From: an uncultured Roseibium sp.
GTDB taxonomy: Bacteria > Pseudomonadota > Alphaproteobacteria > Rhizobiales > Stappiaceae
DNA: 64,000 bases
Assembly (NCBI RefSeq): GCF_947499295.1
Contig: NZ_CANMNP010000002.1
Coordinates: 62,001-126,000, forward strand
Direction: 5' to 3'
Below are positions 46,561 through 53,639 of this stretch, one piece after another. Numbering within the stretch: the first letter of the stretch is position 1; each line of letters starts with the position of its first letter. The notes beneath the pieces were generated by a model. That model was not told the DNA's origin, made no database searches, and saw only the letters and a program-made list of their open reading frames with translations. Both the position numbers and the translations under genes were made by a program.

Positions 46561-47265
46561 TCAGTGTTTTGCTGTTGCCGATGCTGCAATGTCAGACTGT
46601 TTCAAGAGGTAGGATAGCCAACTGTCGCGTCTGCGCAGGAATGCTCTGAGGTCCTCCTGATAGGTTTCGGCAACGGCGGTCACCACCGAGGGGCGCTTGG
46701 CCAGATGCTGTCGCCATTTCTCAGTATTCTCCAATCCATCCAAAACCTTCAGGTCCACGAAGTCATCAAGCACATCGAAATATCTGAAAACCGGCGCAAA
46801 GGCCGCGTCGACGAGCGAAAAGGGGTCGCCTGCAAAGAAGGGGCCCTCGGGATCAATTTGTTCTTCCAGATGGCAGAAATTCAGTCTTAACGCTGCCTTC
46901 GCTGCTTCGAAATCCTGCTTGTGTTTCGCGTTGTAAAGCGAGCCGATGCCGTTCAGGACTTGCGAGGCAAATTCGACATAGGCCCGATGTCTGGCGCGTT
47001 CGACAGGCTGGTCCGGGTGAAGTCTGCCCGGTTGGGTTTCGTCCAGATATTCGACGATTGGCGCGGATTCAAAGAGGTAACGCCCTTCTCCGGTCTTGAG
47101 CAAAGGCACCTTTCCAAGAGGCGAAGCCTTTTGAAACCATTCAGGTTTGTCTGCCAGATCGATGTAAATCCGGTCGAACGGAGCGGATTTTTCAGAAAGA
47201 ACAATGGCCGCCCGTTGAACATAGGGGCAAAGGGTATGGCTGATGAGAGTTTGAACTTCGCTCAT
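46561..47265 (-). CDS. Glutathione S-transferase family protein
   Basis: This 234-residue protein has the thioredoxin-like GST N-domain: LISHTLCPYVQRAAIVLSEK, SPLGKVPLL and ESAPIVEYLDE, then a helical C-domain with FSLVDAAFAPVF. CPYV at residues 13-16 resembles omega or glutathionyl-hydroquinone types with a catalytic Cys. ATG 47265 has GGAG eight bases upstream. It is divergent from a MarR gene across repeated operator-like elements. Confidence 0.92.
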   Translation of the reverse strand: MSEVQTLISHTLCPYVQRAAIVLSEKSAPFDRIYIDLADKPEWFQKASPLGKVPLLKTGEGRYLFESAPIVEYLDETQPGRLHPDQPVERARHRAYVEFASQVLNGIGSLYNAKHKQDFEAAKAALRLNFCHLEEQIDPEGPFFAGDPFSLVDAAFAPVFRYFDVLDDFVDLKVLDGLENTEKWRQHLAKRPSVVTAVAETYQEDLRAFLRRRDSWLSYLLKQSDIAASATAKH

Positions 47266-47281
47266 GTGATACTCCAATTTT

Positions 47282-47340
47282 ATGCAGTTGCATCTAGTTA
47301 GATGCATTTGCATGAAAAATCAAGATTGATGCATCTGCAT
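47282..47340. promoter_or_regulatory. Triplicated operator-like element between GST and MarR genes
   Basis: A 13-base unit occurs three times: inverted at 47282-47294, then GATGCATTTGCAT (47301-47313) and GATGCATCTGCAT (47328-47340). The first two form a 32-base imperfect palindrome whose core TGCATCTAGTTAGATGCA (47289-47306) is perfect. It lies in the divergent promoter region of the GST and MarR genes, so MarR control of both is likely. Confidence 0.75.
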
Positions 47341-47360
47341 TAAAAAGGCAATGTCAGTCC

Positions 47361-47813
47361 ATGACCGAGAAATCAGAAGAATTGCCGGACGAAATGGCGA
47401 TAAACGCGTGGGCGCGGCTACACCGTATAAGCAACATTGCTCTTGAGCGCGTCGAAGACAGATTGAAGAAATCGGGTCTACCGCCTCTTGCCTGGTACGA
47501 CGTACTGCTTGAACTGCGGCGGGCAAAGGGACAGGGATTGCGTCTGATTGAGATTGAAAAACGCACCTTGCTTGCCCAGTACAACGCCTCACGGCTTGTC
47601 GATAGGATTGTCGCAGCTGGCCATGCGGAAAAGCGGAAAGCGCAGGAGGATGGGCGTGGCGTCCTGGTCTATCTGACGTCATCAGGGGGAAGACTGCTTG
47701 ATGAAATGTGGCCGACTTACCGCACTGCGATCAAAGAAGATTTCGCCGACCGATTGACCGAAAGGGACATCGAAACGCTCTTCAAGATCCTTGCAAAACT
47801 TTTGCCCGACTGA
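47361..47813 (+). CDS. MarR family regulator
   Basis: This 150-residue protein has the MarR fold: a dimer helix, LPPLAWYDVLLELRRAKGQGLRLIEIEKRTLLAQYNASRLVDRIVAAG as the helix-turn-helix region, and a wing near EKRKAQEDGRGVLVYLTSSG. No Cys is present, so it must sense by ligand binding. It is divergent from the GST gene and separated by three copies of an operator-like element. It is followed by the tyrS leader region. Confidence 0.92.
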   Translation: MTEKSEELPDEMAINAWARLHRISNIALERVEDRLKKSGLPPLAWYDVLLELRRAKGQGLRLIEIEKRTLLAQYNASRLVDRIVAAGHAEKRKAQEDGRGVLVYLTSSGGRLLDEMWPTYRTAIKEDFADRLTERDIETLFKILAKLLPD

Positions 47814-47869
47814 GACGGTTAGCGGATAAGCCACTTGACTCATCCTTCGTCATCTTGCATCAAGCTCCC

Positions 47870-47935
47870 ATGATCAAGACCAGCGCATCCTTTGTGTATT
47901 TTTATTACGTCACCGACATACCGGCGGCTGCGTAG
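47870..47935 (+). CDS. Putative Tyr/Phe-rich leader peptide of tyrS
   Basis: A 21-codon frame begins MIKTSASF and contains FVYFYY (TTT GTG TAT TTT TAT TAC at 47891-47908), ending PAAA-TAG at 47935. An intrinsic terminator follows 27 bases later, then tyrS. No Shine-Dalgarno sequence precedes the ATG. A possible TTGACT at 47835-47840, with a poor CATCAA at -10 spacing, would place transcription start at or near the ATG, as in the leaderless trpL of Sinorhizobium. The codons CCG-GCG-GCT (47921-47929) hold the segment that can disrupt the terminator. Translation is inferred. Confidence 0.65.
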   Translation: MIKTSASFVYFYYVTDIPAAA

Positions 47936-47961
47936 GATCTTGCTCACAACATAGACACCTC

Positions 47962-47988
47962 AAAAGCCGCCGCGTCGGGCGGCTTTTT
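47962..47988 (+). terminator. Attenuator terminator upstream of tyrS with competing antiterminator
   Basis: AAAAGCCGCC (47962-47971) pairs with GGCGGCTTTT (47978-47987), ending in a T-run. Its 5' arm AGCCGCCG (47965-47972) is also exactly complementary to CGGCGGCT at 47922-47929 inside the leader ORF. The two pairings exclude each other. A ribosome stalled at the Tyr codons would leave 47922-47929 free to form the antiterminator; one reaching the stop codon would cover it and allow termination. Confidence 0.8.
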
Positions 47989-48035
47989 GGTTTCTAGGAC
48001 CCAAGCTTCCTGGCGGGGGAACCGGGAAGCGAACC

Positions 48036-49313
48036 ATGACCAAACATATGATCGAAGCCGGGAAACCTGCTTCAAAACTCAAATCGGAAGCGCTCGCTGT
48101 GCTTCTTGAGCGTGGGCTCGTGCATCAGTGCACGGACATCGAAGCCCTCGACAACACCCTGTCGCAGGGGGCTATTACCGCATACGCCGGTTTCGATGCG
48201 ACGGCAGCCAGCCTCCATGTCGGACATTTGATGCCGCTCATGACGATGCGTTGGCTGCAAAAGCTCGGACATCGTCCGATCGTCGTTCTTGGCGGGGGCA
48301 CAAGCCTGGTTGGAGATCCGAGCTTCCGCAAGGACGCAAGACCGATGCTGGAAGAACGCCAGATCGCCGCAAACATTGCCTCCATCAGGCGCTCGGTCGA
48401 ACGGCTGGTCGACATGGATGGACCGGATGGGGCTCTGTTGGTCGACAATGCGGAGTGGCTGAACGAATTTCGCTTCCTCGAATTCCTCCGCGATTATGGC
48501 TCCCAGTTCACCGTCAACCGGATGATGACGTTCGATAGCGTCAAGTCTCGCCTTGAGGCACAAATGCCGCTGACGGTTCTGGAGTTCTGCTACATGATGC
48601 TGCAGGCCGTTGATTTTCTGGAGCTTTCCAAACGTCACGAGTGCCGTCTTCAGGTCGGAGGATCCGATCAGTGGGGAAACATCGTCAATGGTGTTGAGTT
48701 AGGTCGTCGCGACGGCCGCAAGCTTCATGGACTGACGGTACCGCTTCTGACAACGGCAGGTGGGTCCAAGATGGGCAAGACTGCGGCCGGTGCCGTCTGG
48801 CTGCATCCTGAACACCTGTCGCCTTTCGGGTTCTGGCAATTCTGGCGCAACACGGCAGATGCCGATGTCGGCAAATTCCTGCGTCTCTTCACTGAACTGC
48901 CGATCAAGGAAGTCGAGCGTTTGTCAGAGTTGCAGGGCGCTGAGTTGAACGAAGCAAAGAAGATACTTGCCACGCAGGTAACGACCATTGTTCACGGTCC
49001 GGAGGAAGCGCTGAGTGCTCTGCGGCAGGGGGATGCGCTCTTCGCGGGTGAAGGCGACATTCTTGAGCCGACCCACAAGTTGCCGCTCGCCCGATTGGCC
49101 GAGGGCCTCGGCCTTTTGGAACTGGTCGTCGCCCTGGGGTTTGCCGGCTCGAACGGCGAGGCCAGACGGTTGGTCGAAGGAGGAGCCGTGCGTCTCAACA
49201 ATCATATTATTGACGATGCGCGCCGTCGTATCGGCACGGGTGATCTGGGCGCAAATGAGCGCTTGTCCCTTTCGGTCGGCAAACGACGCAAGGCTCTGGT
49301 GGAGTTTGAATGA
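48036..49313 (+). CDS. tyrS: Tyrosyl-tRNA synthetase
   Basis: This 425-residue class I synthetase charges tRNA-Tyr. The HIGH motif is HVGH (61-64), the KMSKS loop is KMGKT (245-249), and a C-terminal S4 RNA-binding domain (about 355-420) includes NGEARRLVEGGAVRLNN. AYAGFDATAASLHVGHL is the tyrosine-binding region. Start ATG 48036; ATG 48048 is an alternative. It lies behind the putative attenuator, so its level may respond to charged tRNA-Tyr. Confidence 0.97.
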   Translation: MTKHMIEAGKPASKLKSEALAVLLERGLVHQCTDIEALDNTLSQGAITAYAGFDATAASLHVGHLMPLMTMRWLQKLGHRPIVVLGGGTSLVGDPSFRKDARPMLEERQIAANIASIRRSVERLVDMDGPDGALLVDNAEWLNEFRFLEFLRDYGSQFTVNRMMTFDSVKSRLEAQMPLTVLEFCYMMLQAVDFLELSKRHECRLQVGGSDQWGNIVNGVELGRRDGRKLHGLTVPLLTTAGGSKMGKTAAGAVWLHPEHLSPFGFWQFWRNTADADVGKFLRLFTELPIKEVERLSELQGAELNEAKKILATQVTTIVHGPEEALSALRQGDALFAGEGDILEPTHKLPLARLAEGLGLLELVVALGFAGSNGEARRLVEGGAVRLNNHIIDDARRRIGTGDLGANERLSLSVGKRRKALVEFE

Positions 49314-49318
49314 CCTGT

Positions 49319-49879
49319 TCAGGCTTTCCTGGTTTCGTCCAGAAGCACGGAGGGCTCAAGCCAGCCCGAATAGCCAAAGACCTTCCCGACAATTGGGAAG
49401 GTCACCTCGACGAAAAACGAGTACTTTCCGTTTTTGACCCGCTCACGGCCAATCGCCTTGGGGGAAAGCCACAGGGGAATGGAAAGTGGTCCGAGATAGA
49501 CTTTCTCCGGTGTCAGGTCGACACCGTCTGGTGTCGCGATGACGCGCATTTTGAACAAGAACGGCCCAAGACGTTCTTCCATGCAGGGAAAATTGTCTCG
49601 CGTGCCAACCATCATATCTGTTTGAAACGGTTGTTTGCCAAAAACGCGCGTCCACCTTTCACCTCTTTCTATGGGGGCAAAGCGTGTTTCAACGGCGACG
49701 CCCTTCCGTGCCTCCGGGAGCCTCGCGAGATAGCAGATCAGTCCGGCAACCAGCGAGCGGCCGCGTGTCACATCAGCAGAACCGGTCGCCACACGGGCAA
49801 AGCTGTGCATCCTTCGGATTTCGGGAGGTACCTGATCGAAGTCGGCACCAAGAATTGTCTGGTAGAGCGTGCGGGTCAT
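49319..49879 (-). CDS. DUF4166 domain protein
   Basis: This 186-residue protein matches DUF4166: RGRSLVAGLICYLARLPEARKGVAVETRF followed by GERWTRVFGKQPFQT, then LGPLSIPLWLSPKA. It has no signal peptide. DUF4166 is often fused to saccharopine dehydrogenase-like domains; here it stands alone. Function is unknown. It is convergent with tyrS, only five bases between the stops. Confidence 0.82.
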   Translation of the reverse strand: MTRTLYQTILGADFDQVPPEIRRMHSFARVATGSADVTRGRSLVAGLICYLARLPEARKGVAVETRFAPIERGERWTRVFGKQPFQTDMMVGTRDNFPCMEERLGPFLFKMRVIATPDGVDLTPEKVYLGPLSIPLWLSPKAIGRERVKNGKYSFFVEVTFPIVGKVFGYSGWLEPSVLLDETRKA

Positions 49880-49999
49880 TGTCTTGATTTTGACAGCAAT
49901 AGAGCTTCTTGATTGAGGTGCTGAATTGCTACAGCTTTGGAGCGATCTTTGCCAGGCCTGTCTCGGATTAGGTGTCTCCTTCTGTTCGCAATTGGCAAT

Positions 50000-50022
50000 G
50001 AAGCCGGAACAGATCCGGCTTC
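50000..50022 (-). terminator. Probable terminator of the GST-NTF2-tautomerase operon
   Basis: GAAGCCGGA (50000-50008) pairs with TCCGGCTTC (50014-50022) around ACAGA, seven bases after the tautomerase stop on the minus strand. The following T-tract is weak (ATTGCC), so efficiency is uncertain. Confidence 0.55.
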
Positions 50023-50028
50023 ATTGAC

Positions 50029-50238
50029 TTAACGTTGCGTTTGCCTTGCGCGGTACTCTTCAACGGGCAGGCCGCCAATGCCCCAGTTTTCCATCTCGAC
50101 TTCCTCAATCACCACGAAGGTCGTCGAGGGGCTTTTGCCGAGAATGTTGACCAGCAGGTCTGTTGCGCCCTTGATGAGTTCAGCCTTCTGATCAGGCGAA
50201 ACTCCCTCGCGAGTGACTTGAATATTGACATAGGGCAT
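50029..50238 (-). CDS. 4-oxalocrotonate tautomerase family enzyme
   Basis: This 69-residue protein begins MPYVNIQVTREG, giving the catalytic N-terminal Pro after Met removal. Its length and beta-alpha-beta pattern fit 4-OT-like tautomerases, and STTFVVIEEVEMENWGIGG is the usual second half. It isomerises keto-enol substrates; the true one is unknown. It is the last gene of a three-gene minus-strand unit with an NTF2-fold protein and a glutathione transferase. Confidence 0.93.
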   Translation of the reverse strand: MPYVNIQVTREGVSPDQKAELIKGATDLLVNILGKSPSTTFVVIEEVEMENWGIGGLPVEEYRARQTQR

Positions 50239-50241
50239 CGA

Positions 50242-50628
50242 TCATTCGGCTCCTTCTTCCCGGACTTTGATTTGAAATATTTTGGCCATGATCTTCCATG
50301 TGCCCTGGTCTCGAACGAGGGTTAGTAGATCCACGAAATCCTTGTCGCCGATGGTACAGCGAACTCGCGCGAAGGCGGTATTTTCTCCGGCGAGCTGGAT
50401 TTCGTCCACGGAATCATTGCGCTCTTCGCCGCGCGATGCCGGCGACTGTCGCCGTGCGACCACAGGGACGTAGTCGCTCATGGTCCTGTAGAGCAGGGGT
50501 GTTTCGTCCGCAGTTGCGTAGATTGCCTTTGAGTGAAACACCTTTTGCAGCAGCACGGTGTCGCAAAAGTAGAGCGCATCGAAATAATCGGAAAGAACGG
50601 ATTTGATGGGGCTGGTGGCGTCGCTCAT
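50242..50628 (-). CDS. NTF2-fold (putative lumazine-binding type) protein
   Basis: This 128-residue protein has the cystatin/NTF2-like pattern of the Lumazine_bd_2 family: IKSVLSDYFDALYFCDTVLLQKVFHSKAIYA at the N-terminus and VDLLTLVRDQGTWKIMAKIFQI at the end. Such proteins bind or isomerise small ligands. It overlaps the upstream GST gene by four bases and is three bases before the tautomerase gene, so all three are probably translated together. Confidence 0.83.
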   Translation of the reverse strand: MSDATSPIKSVLSDYFDALYFCDTVLLQKVFHSKAIYATADETPLLYRTMSDYVPVVARRQSPASRGEERNDSVDEIQLAGENTAFARVRCTIGDKDFVDLLTLVRDQGTWKIMAKIFQIKVREEGAE

Positions 50629-51239
50629 GCTGCAAGGCCTTCTTCTTCAAACGTCCTTTGCGCAGCTGGCCGGGCTTTGATCCGCGCAACATAGTCCTGT
50701 GTCGCCGGCCAATCGGTCAGGGGAACGCCGATGAAGTTGCTCCAGTTCAAGATGACAAAGGCATAGGCGTCGACGACCGAGAACGCATCGCCCAACAGGT
50801 AGCGGCCACTACCGACTAACAGACTGTCAAAATCCGAAATCTTGACTTTCAGTTTTCTCAGGTTTTCCCGTGTCTCCGCTTCTGAAAAGTCCTTGCCGGA
50901 AAAGTAGGGGCTGAAGGCCTTGTGCAGTTCTGAGGACAGGAAGCTCAAGAGTTCCAGCTGCCGAAAGCGGTCCAGAGGATTTCCGGCACTGTCTGATGAG
51001 AGTTCCGGAAAATTTTCTCCGATCCAATGAAGAACGGAAACATTCTCGGTCAGCACATAGCCGTTTTCGAATTCCAGGGCAGGCACATAGCCCCGAGGGT
51101 TGGTCTCGGAAAAGGAAGCGCCGCTTTGCGTCAGGCCAGCCTCTGTGTCGACCTTTTCAAGACTGTAGTTTGCATTGGCTTCATTCAGCAGCAGGTGTGC
51201 AGCCATGGAACAGGCACCGGGCTTGTAAAAGAGTTTCAT
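50625..51239 (-). CDS. Glutathione transferase, beta-class GstA-like
   Basis: This 204-residue protein begins MKLFYKPGACSMAAHLLL, with C10 as the beta-class catalytic Cys, then NPRGYVPALEFENGYVLTENVSVLHWI, the glutathione-binding segment. The C-terminal helical domain contains LLGDAFSVVDAYAFVILNW. It conjugates glutathione to electrophiles or uses it for reduction. It is the first gene of the minus-strand unit and is divergent from an HxlR regulator. Confidence 0.95.
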   Translation of the reverse strand: MKLFYKPGACSMAAHLLLNEANANYSLEKVDTEAGLTQSGASFSETNPRGYVPALEFENGYVLTENVSVLHWIGENFPELSSDSAGNPLDRFRQLELLSFLSSELHKAFSPYFSGKDFSEAETRENLRKLKVKISDFDSLLVGSGRYLLGDAFSVVDAYAFVILNWSNFIGVPLTDWPATQDYVARIKARPAAQRTFEEEGLAA

Positions 51240-51295
51240 GTTTCAGGTTTCCATTTGAGGTTTCGATGGCCTGAAGGTGTGGAATTTGATATCTG

Positions 51296-51339
51296 TTGAC
51301 AAGTAGGTAACTACTGGTAACTTGCATTATCGAGTTACC
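51296..51339. promoter_or_regulatory. GGTAAC repeats in the GST-HxlR divergent promoter
   Basis: GGTAAC occurs at 51306-51311 and 51316-51321, ten bases apart, and inverted as GTTACC at 51334-51339. TTGACA at 51296-51301 could be a -35 for the HxlR direction. The arrangement suits an HxlR dimer operator controlling both directions. Confidence 0.6.
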
Positions 51340-51398
51340 GCCGGGAAACCTGATTTCGCCGCCGTGACCTGGAAACCCCGACAAGTGAAAGACGCGTT

Positions 51399-51773
51399 AT
51401 GCCGTTGAAAATGCGCAAGAATAAGAGCCCCAGCCCACCTGAACCCTGTATGCTGACTGAGTGCATGCAAGTGATTGCCGGGGCTTGGGCGCCGAACGTG
51501 ATCTGGAGCCTGCGTGCGGGACCAAGACGCTTCAACGAGCTGAAAAGTGATATTCCTCCAGTCTCTTCCAAGGTCTTGTCTGCACGCTTGTCGGAACTGG
51601 AAAGCCGGGGTGTTTTGCTCCGCCACGTGCGCCCGACGTCACCGCCGTCCGTCGAATATGAGCTGACCGACCTGGGTCTGGAGCTCATTCCAGCTCTTGA
51701 AGCGATTGTGCAGGTGGGGCACAAACTCAAGCAGTTGCAGGGGTATCAGTTTGAGCAAGACGCGGCCGAATAG
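51399..51773 (+). CDS. HxlR family regulator
   Basis: This 124-residue winged-helix protein shows the HxlR pattern: AGAWAPNVIWSLRAGPRRFNELKSDIPPVSSKVLSARLSELESRGVL and wing SVEYELTDLGLEL. C17 lies where redox-sensing members such as YodB carry their sensing Cys; C22 is a second one. A response to quinones or aldehydes is plausible given the divergent glutathione transferase-tautomerase genes. The alpha/beta hydrolase gene follows after 15 bases. Confidence 0.92.
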   Translation: MPLKMRKNKSPSPPEPCMLTECMQVIAGAWAPNVIWSLRAGPRRFNELKSDIPPVSSKVLSARLSELESRGVLLRHVRPTSPPSVEYELTDLGLELIPALEAIVQVGHKLKQLQGYQFEQDAAE

Positions 51774-51788
51774 ACCCAGGATAACCAT

Positions 51789-52505
51789 ATGACTTCCAGA
51801 ACATATGTTTTTGTGCACGGCGTTTGGCATGGTGGTTGGTGCTGGTCACGCGTTGCGGACATTCTGCGCAAGCGCGGTCACAGCGTCAGTACGCCAACCC
51901 ACACAGGTCTGGGTGAAAGAGCGCATCTATTGTCAGCGGACATAACCATCCAGACCTTTGTTGAGGATATTGTCGCGCATCTTCAGTTCGAGGACATAAG
52001 AGACGTTGTCCTGGTCGGTCACAGTTTCGGAGGAATCCCGATTACCGGCGTTGCCGATCTCCTTCCGGACCGCATCGCAAAACTGGTTTATCTTGACGCG
52101 ATCATGCTGAATTCGGGTGAAACCTGGATGGATCTATTGCCTGAGGATATGGCGCGCGACCGAACGGAATTGGCCAGACAAACCAGTGGAGGTCTGAGCC
52201 TGCCTCCCGCACCTCCCGAGAGTTTTGGTGTCACACACCCGCAGGACGTGGCTTTTCTCCAATCCAGGCTGACCCCGCATCCGTTTCGAACCTTCACAAC
52301 CGCGCTGAAACTCAACAATCCGATCGGCAACGGCATTCCAGCCGCATATATCGAGTGTACTGATCCGCCATATCGACCCGCGAAGGTTGCCTTGGAACGG
52401 GCTAAAGGCTTCGGATGGCCTGTGGTCCAGATTGCATCCGGCCACGATGCGATGGTGATAGAGCCTTTGGCGTTGGCGGATATTCTGGAGAATGATCTGC
52501 CCTAG
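51789..52505 (+). CDS. Alpha/beta hydrolase (EstC/hydroxynitrile-lyase-like branch)
   Basis: This 238-residue hydrolase has nucleophile S79 in LVGHSFGGIP and base H219 in IASGHDAMVIEP. The opening FVHGVWHGGWCWSRVADILRKRGH is typical for the EstC/methylesterase/hydroxynitrile lyase branch. It has no signal peptide and is probably a cytoplasmic esterase with unknown substrate. It starts 15 bases after the HxlR gene and is likely cotranscribed with it; its stop overlaps that of the convergent TetR gene by four bases. Confidence 0.9.
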   Translation: MTSRTYVFVHGVWHGGWCWSRVADILRKRGHSVSTPTHTGLGERAHLLSADITIQTFVEDIVAHLQFEDIRDVVLVGHSFGGIPITGVADLLPDRIAKLVYLDAIMLNSGETWMDLLPEDMARDRTELARQTSGGLSLPPAPPESFGVTHPQDVAFLQSRLTPHPFRTFTTALKLNNPIGNGIPAAYIECTDPPYRPAKVALERAKGFGWPVVQIASGHDAMVIEPLALADILENDLP

Positions 52506-53113
52506 GCTTCCCGGAGCGCAGCCGCCAGCATACTTGCCTGCGTCTGCAGCACAGTCCTGCTTGCATTTTGCCCTCTGACGATCATTCTCCAGTAGAGGGG
52601 AGCCGGCAAGGTATCCAAAATCAGGTCCCGATCGACAGTTTGACCAAGCTCGCCCCGCAACACGGCCCGGTCGATCAGATCTTGAAATCGCGCGCGCCGT
52701 TCTGCGGCAAGATGATCGAGCACGGAAGTGATCTCGCCTCCGCGAGCGCGCTCTGCTTCCAGGTCAGGCAGGATTTTTCTTACAAGCGGATGTCTCAAGA
52801 CCCGTCTGAGATTTACAAGAAATGCCTGAACGTCTTCCTGCAACGATCCGCAATCCGGAGTTTCCACCAAGGGAACCGCGGTTTCCTTGATTGCATCGCT
52901 ACAAAACGAGAGCTTTGACGGCCAACGTCTATAGATAGCCGCCTTTCCGGCCTGCGCCCGCGAGGCGACCCTTTCCAGGCTGATGGCCGCGTATCCTCTT
53001 TCCGCCCATTCTTCGAACAACGCTCTGTAGAGGGCCTGCGTCAGTTCAGGCCTTTTCAACGCTGCGCCGGCAGGTTTTCGAGGTTTTTTTTCGTCGATAC
53101 GGTTGCGTTCCAT
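52502..53113 (-). CDS. TetR family regulator
   Basis: This 203-residue protein has the TetR DNA-binding region WAERGYAAISLERVASRAQAGKAAIYRRWPSKLSFCSDAI (about 36-75) after a basic N-terminal tail. The C-terminal ligand domain is of the TetR_C type with LILDTLPAPLYWRMIV. AGGAGAG lies just before ATG 53113. It is divergent from the SnoaL-NmrA gene pair across 58 bases that include TCCTAAATAGGA (53122-53133), a possible operator overlapping its ribosome site. Confidence 0.93.
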   Translation of the reverse strand: MERNRIDEKKPRKPAGAALKRPELTQALYRALFEEWAERGYAAISLERVASRAQAGKAAIYRRWPSKLSFCSDAIKETAVPLVETPDCGSLQEDVQAFLVNLRRVLRHPLVRKILPDLEAERARGGEITSVLDHLAAERRARFQDLIDRAVLRGELGQTVDRDLILDTLPAPLYWRMIVRGQNASRTVLQTQASMLAAALREA

Positions 53114-53171
53114 CGAAACTCTCCTAAATAGGATGAGACGGTAGCGTTCCGACGTTGAAAGGTAAAGTCAG

Positions 53172-53639
53172 ATGACTACGCAACAACCTCAATTGACAGA
53201 CTTCGCAGCCCTGTTGCGCAAGGCACTCGGTGATGCGCTCAATCCGGGTTCAGAAACGCTTCTCGATATGGTCTGTGAAGAAATCGTTTTTGAATTCCCC
53301 TATGCACCAGAAGGCGCAATTCGAAGACTGGATGGCAAGGCGGCGCTTGCGCGATATCTGCCGCGGGTTGGCAAGCTCGTGTCATTGCACACTCTGATCT
53401 TACATCAGGTGACCGCCACTGCGGACAAATCGCGATTTGTTGTTGAGTTCAGTTGCACCGGAGAAAGCAATGTGACCGACGCCGGATACGATCAGGACTA
53501 CATTTCGGTGATCGAACTGAAAGACGGATTGATCAGCTCATACAAGGACTATTGGAATCCACTTGTGGTTTTGGCCGCAGCTGGAAGCACAGAGTCGCTT
53601 CGTCAGATTTTGCAGAACGAGGCACAAGATGAGCGCTGA
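53172..53639 (+). CDS. SnoaL/NTF2-fold protein
   Basis: This 155-residue protein fits the SnoaL-like group of NTF2 folds: LDMVCEEIVFEFPYAPEGAIRRLDGKAALARYLPRVGKLV and YISVIELKDGLISSYKDYWNPLVVL. Family members are isomerases, cyclases or ligand carriers. It is the first gene of a two-gene unit with the NmrA-like reductase and overlaps it by 11 bases. The TetR gene reads the other way. Confidence 0.88.
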   Translation: MTTQQPQLTDFAALLRKALGDALNPGSETLLDMVCEEIVFEFPYAPEGAIRRLDGKAALARYLPRVGKLVSLHTLILHQVTATADKSRFVVEFSCTGESNVTDAGYDQDYISVIELKDGLISSYKDYWNPLVVLAAAGSTESLRQILQNEAQDER

